NCBI RefSeq assembly: GCF_000485595.1
Contig: NW_014577061.1
Location: 620,834-659,086, forward strand
Direction: 5' to 3'
DNA: 38,253 nt
DNA from: Priapulus caudatus
Taxonomy: Eukaryota > Priapulida > Priapulimorpha > Priapulimorphida > Priapulidae
This document shows, piece by piece, positions 1 to 9,337 of the stretch. Position numbers and translations under genes: made by a program. Each line of letters opens with the position of its first letter. Within the stretch, counting starts at the first letter, position 1. The notes beneath the pieces were generated by a model. The model was not told where the DNA came from, did not search any database, and worked only from the letters and a program-made list of their open reading frames with translations.

Positions 1-115
1 TGTACGTACACACGCACGCACGCACGCACGCACGCACACACAAACGTGTACCTGCACACGCGCGCACACGTACATGCACGCACGCACGCACGCACGTGTA
101 CGTGCACACACACAT
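1..115. repeat. CG/CA-rich minisatellite
   Basis: Runs of CGCACG alternate with CGTGTACGTGCACA-like blocks. The array is cut by the window edge. The same block type forms the larger array at 12788-13048. Confidence 0.8.
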
Positions 116-153
116 CCGTTAGTCTGTGGGTGAACTAGGGTGAACGGTGAACT

Positions 154-196
154 AGAGTCCCTTTATATTGAGGGACTCCCAATATAAAGGCACTCT
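154..196. repeat. Short imperfect hairpin
   Basis: A 17-nt arm AGAGTCCCTTTATATTG pairs with its reverse complement (one mismatch) across a 9-nt loop. The AGAGTCCC start is also the arm of the neighbouring element at 266-370, so the two are likely related. Confidence 0.6.
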
Positions 197-265
197 ACCA
201 GAAGTGATTTGTATGCTCTGACTCTGTCTTTATGTAGGTAGTCTAATAAGGTGCACAGAGCCAAC

Positions 266-370
266 TAGAGTCCCTATATACAGATATATATATACACTGT
301 ATATTCATTATTCATACACATATATTCTGTATATATAGGGACTCTAGTATATATAGGGACTCTAGAGTCT
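266..370. mobile_element. Miniature palindromic element with 9-bp direct repeats
   Basis: Arms beginning TAGAGTCCCTATATA face each other around an AT-rich centre. The copy of AGAGCCAAC at 257-265 is repeated exactly at 371-379, as expected for a target duplication. No coding capacity. A 9-bp duplication suits Mutator-like transposition, but the superfamily is an inference. Confidence 0.5.
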
Positions 371-379
371 AGAGCCAAC

Positions 380-608
380 AGAGCGAGAGTGCCATCTGTC
401 GTGACAAACGAAAAATAAACAAATTATATTATTTGCACAATGATTATGATCAATAATTTATGGCTATCAATAAACTGTATTTTATTTATTAACATTACGT
501 AATTTCTCAAGCTACTGTAATTTTATAGATATCTGTGAGTGTAAATTTTTACATTTGTTATCAGTTGGTTGATCCAGCAGAACATCCGCCGATCATATCC
601 GTTGCATT
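380..608. other. 5' flank of CDT1
   Basis: AT-rich sequence directly upstream of the CDT1 ATG. It must hold the 5' UTR and core promoter, but I see no clear TATA box, initiator or E2F site. Confidence 0.4.
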
Positions 609-3600
609 ATGGCGGCACAAACAAAGGTTACAGAGTTTTATAGAAGTCGGAAAACATTTTGTGATAGACAGCCATCGAAGCGCCAAAAAGTTATTCATCT
701 GAATGCACAAACGCATGAAGGTCCTGCGGAGACCAAGTTTCCACCAGCACGAAGGAAGCATAACGTGAAGATTATTACTGATGTTCCAACTTCATTTGAA
801 TTTGCTACTGCATCAGAATCAGAAGCGACGAATGATAGGCCTAGCGATCTCTCACAAAAACCGACGTCGCTAACTGCAAGGGCGACGTGTGTTACTGCAA
901 AAAAGCAAGCAAAGAAACCACATGATGTGTTTCTATCCGGCCGAGCTCGGAAGTCAGCTAAGTCCACCAAAGTCGTCGGAAGCAAACCTCACGGCAGTGT
1001 TGATATCGACGAACAACACAACAAAACTCGAAACTCGTCCCCACAATTAGCAGAGCTAGTTACGGATGCGACAGATGATCACGAAACATCAAGAACGCCA
1101 GTGAAGTCGCCACAAAAGAGGATGGTCAAGGCATGCCCTGATCACTCGTCAAAAAAGAGAAGCAAACCCGAAACAGACGTGCAACCTCGTTCGATATTGG
1201 CAGTTGATCCATCGCCATCGAGGTTACGAAGCCGCAACAGGCGTGGAGGGTCTCCTAAAACGAAGCTATTTACAAAAACAGAGGACACTCTCCCTAATAC
1301 GGTCATTACCGAAAAATCCAGCTCAATGGGAAATAGTGAGGAAGTACAGGCTGTTCCATTGGCACTTTCTTGTGAGCATGTACGTCATGTCGCTATTTAT
1401 TGGCAGTAATCATGGTTCACATGGGCGGTAGAATTACAATTTATTATTGCAGTTTTCCATCTCCAGAATTCTGTTTTCCTTTAATATTGAAATCCACAGT
1501 GACATATTACCCAAGAACTGGAAGTGGTGTATTACCGGTATCTTCTGTAAACTTCTGAGTGGAAACTAGTTTTTTCCCTCATTCATACAGTTAGTTGACA
1601 GTTCAATAATGTATCAACACCATACCATTCGCTAATTGCCACACTGTTCAACATTTCTTTGTAAAACTTACTTGGATTGGCAGTGTTAGAGATTAACTTT
1701 TATGCCAGGCACCATGTACTTGCTGCAAGAGAAAAAAGCTGGCAGCATACTTGCTCATACAGGCAGTAAATTAGGAAATAATAGCAGTTACACTCCCACC
1801 CAACCACCAGTACTTCCTTGATGTCTCTGTCGATAAGGAAGCTAGTTTGGCCTCCTAGCCATGTTTTCCCTAATTCGTTTCTTCTTAATACTCGCCCAAT
1901 AACTAGCCATCCACAGAAATTTCCTTTAACTGTGGTGCTTTTAATTTGGTTTATTGGGAATGCTGCCAACATATAGAAGAGGCAGAATACTGATACTTGT
2001 AGGCAGCAAAACAGCTGCTTGCTGCACTTAATTTAAATCTATGGGTTGGACTTACATTTTTTTAAATATTTTTTTCAGGATAATGAGTCTATGGTAAAGG
2101 CAGGTAAAGAACCACAATTAGTCACACAGGAAAAGAAGAAAAACACTAATGCTCTGCAAGCAACTGTAAGTAGTAATGAGAAATGGTGGTTATTATGACC
2201 TGTATATTATAAAGTCAGCTAAAAGAATATTGGTGTTTCCCATTTACCTGGAGTGCAAGTAATTAATTAAAGAAGAGAAGGACACTTGGGTAAAGCATGT
2301 CAGAATATTTGTGACATGTATTTATATGTTCATACATACAGTATTCTGCACGTTTTATTCAACCTGAACACCAGCCTGTATATATATTCCGGAGTATTTC
2401 TGTGATTATTTAATACATGTATTGGCACTGCCTCTATATAATAATACATTTTTGTACAATGTTTCTACACTCAGAGTAAGGAAGACCCAGCTGAAAAGTC
2501 GGTGTTAAAGCTGAAAAAATGCAACAAGTTGTCTGACTTACAAGCACAGTTAGCTAGCTTTAAATCAAATGTGAGCAAGTTAAAGAAATCTGCAAGCAAC
2601 CTGCAGAAGTCAACAACATCTAAGGAAAAGACTGGGGAACCAAATGTTGTCAAACCCAATGAAAGGTATTATTGTATCCCCCGCGACGAAGTTGGCGGGG
2701 ATACTATCGTTTCATGTCTGTTCAGCCGCCGCCGCCACGGACACTTTCCCTTCTGCTCTATAACTCGGCCCCTAATTGACCTAGCGCGAGCAAACTTGTA
2801 TACTTACACATTTTGGGGAGAAGGTGTGTCGCGTACCAAAACCCTTAAGGCAACCAATTTTAACATACTTGCACATCTCAGGCAGATGAGCTGTGTAACA
2901 AACCTTTGTCTTTGTGACTTATTTAACCCTTTACCTACCTTCTACGCTCTTACAGAGATATTTCATTCATACTAGATCACATGAGATACATGTAGTTGGC
3001 GACAACTGCTTTTTCTAGTTTCATTCTATTGTCCAGAAACCGCTGTATTAATATTTCCATTAATTGTTATCACAATATGCTGTAATTTGTGGAGAGTGGT
3101 ATTAATTAAATTGCATAGTATGAATGTGATCATCAGACTGATGCATTAACTGGAATATTGCCTTATAGGAAGAAGGCACCTGCTTTTGAGAGGTTCCACG
3201 CATTAACAACGCCAGTGCCACCAACACTGTCACTACCGTATCAATACAAGGTTCTCTCAGAGATGTTCAGGAGCATGGACACTGTGGTTGGAATGTTGTA
3301 CAATCGTTTGGAGACAATTACATTCAATCGCGTAAAGGCTGCGGTCCAGGAGATGTGTAGAAGGTATCGTTTGTAATTTGTCTTGACAAGTCTGAACTAA
3401 GTTTTTGTGTACCTTGCTTGCTTGTACAAATAATGAAGGTCTACATCTTAAAATAATTGTAGAATAAGTCTGAAATGTTAGGTAAAGAGTTCTGTTAGTC
3501 ATCTTGTTCGCCTAGCATGAGCTGATTGATTGTCCTGTATGTAATGTTTTATGTTAGGGTCCATCTGATTGCCTTTTGCAGGCTTGCATTGAATAACTTG

Positions 3601-6600
3601 ATTACTTTTGCAGGCTTGCATTGAATAATTTGATTACTTTTGCAGGCTTGCATTGAATAATTTGATTACTTTTGCGGACTTGCATTGAATAACTTGATTA
3701 CTTTTGCAGACTTGCATTGAATAACTTGATTACTTTTGCAGGCTTGATTGAATAACTTAATTACTTTTGCAGGACTTTTGAAAAAAAGAATCTTGCTCAG
3801 ATCAAGAGTGTCCATCCAAGTGCATATGTGTTTAGGCAGGAGAAGGGGCTAAAATGCTATGATAATAAGACACACTCAAGTGCCTTCCAGCTCACATTGG
3901 AACCAGTGGTCAATGATGATCAAGGTTTGTGTGTAAAATGTTAAATGCTTTTGAGTGTTGGGTTGATACACGAGCAGGCAGCAGCCATTTAGTATTTTAA
4001 GCTTCATTTGCAACATCTTGTGTTGATATATATATTACAATATGATCATATTATGGATGATGCATTTATCTGGGTTGCAACGGTGTAACCAGTATACAAC
4101 AATATGCTGTCAATAATAACATCAATCAAAGCTGCATGGCTATCATCGGAAAGCGTTTAATGGCAAATAGATAAAATAACGTTTTATTCATACTACCTCA
4201 GGTACTAAAGATGGAGGCCAGAAAATTCCACACCTAAGTGCCAGTGCTCTGCTGGAGCGAAAAACTACTTTTCATCGAAACCTGATAGCTATTGTCAAGC
4301 AGCACCACAAGGTATTTACACAATGAACTAAATATCCAGATCGTCTAGAAAATGTGCAATGTATACTTCGGAAAATTTATTTGGTTACAAAATGTGCCGT
4401 AAAGAGGTTATCAGTCAGTGAATAGTAACAATTATTTGGGCTATTATCTCCTTAACTGGATTCTATACAGATCTCATCTGATGTTAACCAGCTTTGACGT
4501 CTCTCCATCTTTGTGTTTCAGGAGTGGCTGGAAAAGCAAGCGCGCCCCATGACTGTTCCTGACGATAAACTTGTTAGGTGGCATCCAAAGTTTCCACTGG
4601 ACGAGGTTCCCGATGTGGAAGAGTCTGAACTTCCAGAAGTGCCCGTTGTGCAGAGTTACACTACCGCCGCAGCTGTTCTTGATAAGGCTAGAGGAATCGT
4701 CAGTGAGAGGGTGCGTGCATAGTATTCCATTGCTTGTACCATGGAGTTAAAAAGGCTGACTAAACTCACTAGACTAGATGTATGTAAATGCAATGCGCAC
4801 TTTAATGATAATCACTAACAGAAAAATTACATGTATTGATCTCAGCAGTACATGAATGATGGATGTACATTTCTCTTTTATGTACTCTTGTTTATATGTG
4901 TGTTCTGTTGCATTTATAGTTGCGTATTTATATTGTGTTTGAAGTATTATAACTGTACAATTTGGCATTTGGAACAAAAAAAGTAAAGAAGTAAGCACTT
5001 GAAGTGAGGATTTCAAACAGTTCTCGACCATTTTCGTATTTTCCCTTCAATTACAATATTTACCGGGATCGTATCAACAAGTGTCTACAGTAAGGCCAAC
5101 ATGTCTTAGAACACTCCTACATCGTTGCTTTTACTGAAGTAATACAACTATTTAAATTTTATTTGCTGAATTCTTATTGATGCAGTGACATAATGATGCC
5201 ACTTGTTTCTCGTGATACCCTGCCCCTAGACTTTTTTAATGTACTAATTTGCATAAGTAATAGAGACGGTGTGTCAGGCTAAAACCACTTATGTCACTTT
5301 TCACTTTTGTCAGTGAATGGAATTTTTGTCAGATTGAAGAATGTTGCTGTGTTATTTGCTATTTCATATACGGTAATGGCACAAACTCTCAATGGTAATT
5401 TTGATACTGGAGAAATCACTAATATTTCTGCTAATAGGCAGGACCTAATTTGTCTACGTTTTTATTTTTCAACTCATTTGAGAGATAATGATTAAAGGGA
5501 TTTTGCATATGGGCCTCCCATTCATGTTACTATTGTAATTACATTACAGTCAGAAAAAGCATTGGAAAAAGTTGTCGTAGAGCAGGAAGCAGCAAAGAAG
5601 AACCCTCCGAATCTAGATGATGATAAGAAAGCAGAAAGAGCAGTGGGATGTCAGCCGAAAGTCCCACCCATGTCTTCGCAACTCAAGGGTGTCCCACTGT
5701 CACTACTGGAGAAGGTATCATGGTCCAACATTAATAGCTAGGGATGGTAGCATAAACCAAATGACTACACCCCTAGTGTCATTCTTTCTAATGTGTACCC
5801 CAAGTTTAAGTTGGAAAGCTCTGCTACCTAACCAGATGCAATGGATGTATAATTTTTATCAATACCTTATGCAAAAATTCTAATCTTTAAATAAATCGAT
5901 TGCACTGTAGAATTGACACTGTAAGAGTACTCCTTATGTACTGACAAACTGAAATGCGGATGATTGGTGTTATTAATTTAGGGGTCGTTCACAATTATCA
6001 ACATTTTCACAAGCGTACAAACCGTACGCTGGGGGGGAGGGGGTCAATGCCCGCCGTACGCTTTCAGCATTTCCGAAAAATGTCGATCCATTTCCCGCGC
6101 TGCGCGCCCCAGCCGGCATCGCGCGCATCCTCACGCCGCGATGTGCCGAGCCCCGGCCGCCCTGCGCCCCGCACGGGCTTGCTGAACGAACCAAACGAGC
6201 TATCTAGCTAGCAGCAGAGCCGAATGCAGTGTAAACAACCGGCACGATGGCGGGCAATAGTTCTAGCCGCGCTGGTGACCTGGATCAATTCTTCCAGGGT
6301 TTGCATGTAATTCATATGTACATGAATTACAAAATGAACATTTTTCTTCGTACAATTTTAGGGGGGAAGGGGTGGGGGTCTCGATAAAGTGTACTCTTTG
6401 TACACTTGTGAAAATGTTGATAATTGTGAACGACCCCTTAAGGACAATGCATAAGTACACTTTTATATCTGTTTCTGCACTCTGCATGCTGTTATGTTAC
6501 AGATTCGAGCAAAAGAAGCAAGTAAATTGCAACAAACCATGACACAGCCAGATTCAGATAATAAGAAAACAGCGATGATGGCTCGTCTTCCTGACTTAAC

Positions 6601-7533
6601 AAGGATCCTACGAACGTATCCTTATCGTATTATTAGTAGCAGGCTTCGAAATTCATGGTAGTCCGTTAGTCCGAAATAACCAGATGTACTCACGGATGAA
6701 TATATTACAGTAAAAACTGGTTTGGTGGACTACAACTTACAAGACTACCAGGTTACAAAATGTAGTAGCCCTTATGACTACAAGACAAAGAAGGTTAATT
6801 TTGTGCCCTGGTTAGAACTGTTATCCTGTAAGAAAATTAGTGGTACCTTACTGTTAGTGAGTTAGTCCTTGATGATAACACGTGCAGTGAAAGATGTTGC
6901 TGCACTGGTGCATGTACTGTAATTTTCCTTAACGTGTGTACAGATACTTTGTAACAGAAAAGAAAACTGTGGTGGCAATGGATCCAGCTGTCCTGAATCT
7001 TTCACATAGTTATCGCACAGTTTTAAGCACAGGTATGGCCACAGATATTCAAATATACCTGTTATAAACATTTTTATTTATCCGAAATGCATGCTAAAAA
7101 TTTGGTAAATATTGTCATTGATGTGCTAGTGATTTTGAATGGACACAGGCATCTTGTATTATTAACCTTGTTTTGCTTAATTTTAGCCAGACAATTTCCT
7201 TTCAATGTTTATTGTTCTACACTACTCAGCAAATTAATATATTTATTGAGAGGGAGTAGAATCACTACTTTTGTTTTACTAATATTGGGGACTCATGAAG
7301 GTTCCAAAAATAGGTTTAAAGAGAAATTAAAAAAATGTTATAATTAAAAAAAATAAGTTAATCACAATATTTATTTCCCAGGGGAAGTTGAGGCTCACAT
7401 CAACCTATTGGCGGAGTTGGTACCTGATTGGCTAACTATTAACAAGGCTAGAGGCAAGATCTTTCTGAAGATTAGGAAAGATGTAGATGTAAACACAATT
7501 TGTAATAGACTCACTAGGCTTCTGAAGAAGTAA
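609..7533 (+). CDS. CDT1: CDT1, DNA replication licensing factor (11 exons)
   Basis: Cdt1 loads the MCM2-7 helicase at origins with ORC and CDC6, is inhibited by geminin, and acts in the nucleus. Exons read from the sequence: 609-1379, 2079-2165, 2475-2665, 3169-3363, 3773-3924, 4202-4311, 4522-4710, 5550-5714, 6503-6615, 6944-7032, 7382-7533. All introns are GT-AG with consistent phases, giving about 737 aa (human is about 546; the extra length is in the disordered N-terminus). Residues 4-15 ([12 protein letters not shown]) match a PIP degron. A Lys-rich segment lies near residues 295-335. The geminin-binding domain (about 350-540) starts at [10 protein letters not shown] and includes [20 protein letters not shown]. 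The C-terminal winged helix (about 620-735) contains [10 protein letters not shown] and LVPDWLTI. The end of exon 1 is uncertain: GAA/gtacag after 1343 also keeps frame. The stop follows RLLKK, slightly short of the human end, and the stop codon overlaps a gtaagt, so a further 3' exon cannot be excluded. Confidence 0.93.
618..653 (+). other. PIP degron in CDT1 N-terminus
   Basis: Codons 4-15 encode [12 protein letters not shown]. This has the PCNA box pattern Q-x-x-(V/I/L)-x-x-(F/Y)-(F/Y), with Thr-Glu at the two positions before the aromatics and basic residues following, including Lys15 at +4. In animal Cdt1 such a motif directs CRL4-Cdt2 destruction on PCNA-loaded chromatin in S phase. The acidic position is Glu here, where Asp is commonest. 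The motif's place at the extreme N-terminus also supports the chosen ATG at 609. Confidence 0.85.
2679..2960. repeat. Possible repeat insertion in CDT1 intron 3
   Basis: A GC-richer block within an AT-rich intron opens with a small palindrome (GTATCCCCCGC ... GCGGGGATAC). It resembles the unclassified interspersed repeats common in marine invertebrates. No ends with a clear target duplication are visible, so the limits are approximate. Confidence 0.35.
3565..3772 (+). repeat. 32-bp minisatellite repeating the CDT1 splice acceptor
   Basis: Seven tandem units of about 32 bp fill the 3' end of CDT1 intron 4. Each unit carries a branch-like TTGATTAC, a T-run and an acceptor (TTTTGCAG), then GCTTGCATTGAATAA. 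Acceptor dinucleotides fall at 3580-3581, 3612-3613, 3644-3645, 3708-3709, 3740-3741 and 3771-3772; the unit near 3676 has GG in place of AG. The last acceptor (3771-3772) joins the phase-2 donor of exon 4 in frame to the conserved [10 protein letters not shown] segment. Using an upstream acceptor reads into a stop (TGA or TAA) within one to two units. Confidence 0.9.
5981..6437. mobile_element. Harbinger-like MITE in CDT1 intron 8
   Basis: About 40 bp of near-perfect terminal inverted repeat: GGGGTCGTTCACAATTA at the left, and its complement ending TGTGAACGACCCC at the right. The element is flanked by TTA on both sides (5978-5980, 6438-6440). A 3-bp TTA duplication is the signature of PIF/Harbinger elements. 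The 457-bp interior is very GC-rich (CGCGCTGCGCGC region near 6090-6200) and has no transposase. It sits between exons 8 and 9 and appears not to disturb either splice site. Confidence 0.75.
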
Positions 7534-9337
7534 GTACAAAATGCTCTGTTTTGCTGTGTTGAGAGCAAAGTGCAAAAAATGCAGTCCATACAGGATGAAA
7601 ACTGTAGTGAATGCATAATTGGACCTTGCACCTGTTCTGTTTATGTCTTATTATAAAGGCATGTGAGTGCATGCTTTATTGTATTGATTTTAAACGTCAA
7701 GGGTTGTATTGTGTATTATAACTTTGGTCTTATTATTGTAGTTATTAAGCTGCAACAACATTAAGGTTTTGCTATTGTGGTTGGTAACTTTGTTCCAATC
7801 TCCAAGTATTTTTATTGTATACACAAAGCATTCCATATTTTTCTTGAAATATTGGGTTTTACAGTTTTGTACAATCATTTTTAACCTTTAATTGTAATTA
7901 GTATTTCTAGAGTTGCTTTACTGTTTTTATCATGGGAATTTATAATTAGATTTAGTATTTTGTTCCTTGCCCTAACAATCATTATAATGCACTTCAATTT
8001 GATATCTTTCCTACTAACCTGTTGCAGTGTGTTACCTTTGGCTACTTCATAAATATGTGCCGTTTAGACCAATTTTTGCTCAGGTATTGATTTTACTATT
8101 GTCATAAGATTATGTATAAAATACACTGTCAAGTTTTGAATTTATAACCATTGGAATTAACCATAAAATATTAGCTAAGTAATCGTAAACTTCATGACAG
8201 ACTTTCAATGATTCGAATGTCAGCAGGTTTCCTCTTATGGAAAGAGTGAGATTTGTTAGATATATATTTCCAAAGAGGTCATATATTGTCGACATGAAAT
8301 CAGTTAGGAAAGATTATTAGGTTAGATGCCAATAATAGTTTTTGTGAATTAAGTGTTTTATTAAAAATATTTGTATAAAATTAATACATATTTATCATTG
8401 TCATAAATTCTAAACTTCCCTGCTATTATCAATTGACCACTTATATTGTACAAAAACACAACGTGCACGTGTAGTCACGTAAAAATAATATACTAGACTA
8501 CAATATACTCTCCTGTTACAATGAATACACATTGGCTATGTAAGACATACATTTCAAACATTTACTAATTTTAAGAGACCATGCTATGATTGTATATGAA
8601 ATTTCTCTGACATTGTCTGATCTGCAAGATTGTATGAAATGCACAGTGTATACAGTGACATATTTCCACAGTTGCTGCTATATAATAGTAGTGCTTATAT
8701 ACACATTAATGCAACTCTGTACTTCTCATACTAGTGCTTTATCGAGAACTGTAAAGTATATTTGGATTTATTCATATTCTCATATATCTGACTAGTTCAT
8801 AGAAGCAGAGATGGTGAACGTAAATTGGACTCACACGTCGGAACATTACACATTTATTTCACATAGTTTTATGTTATAGGTATTATGCAGACAAAAGGGG
8901 CATAATGATCAGGGTAGTTATAGCAGAACAGACTACAATAGTATCGAGATAAAGTTAGGAAGTAAGAGTCGAGGAAGATAAAATGAAAAGAAAACTGGAG
9001 AAAGAGGGAGGGTATAGGAGTCGAGCAGCAGAACAGGAGACAGGTTTTTAAGACAGGACTACACACACCCTGAAATCAAGAGGAAACTCGCCTATGACCA
9101 AAAAGAAGTGTTTATGTTTGAACGCAAGCACGCACACACATACACAAAGACACGATGCTCATGCATTCGAGCAATGTTTTACGCCTGGTTCATGACAAAA
9201 ACCTGTGAAATACCTCATGTGTATTCCCTCTGACTTTAGATATGCCATTTTACTTGATCACAGATGATGATATTTAAGTATCAACTGATTGTCTTGGACC
9301 AGGTGACAGATCTGATACCATTGAATTATGGTTTATC
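7534..9337. other. Convergent intergenic spacer CDT1 / DIPK1-like
   Basis: AT-rich DNA between the two 3' ends. Short open frames here lack recognisable domains or coding bias. It contains the probable 3' UTRs and a small CA-rich stretch near 9124-9150; I see nothing else. Confidence 0.6.
8853..8858 (-). promoter_or_regulatory. Possible DIPK1-like gene polyadenylation signal
   Basis: AATAAA on the minus strand about 480 nt past the stop at 9338. The stretch between is AT-rich and non-coding. The call is weak because AT-rich spacer DNA contains such hexamers by chance. Confidence 0.3.
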
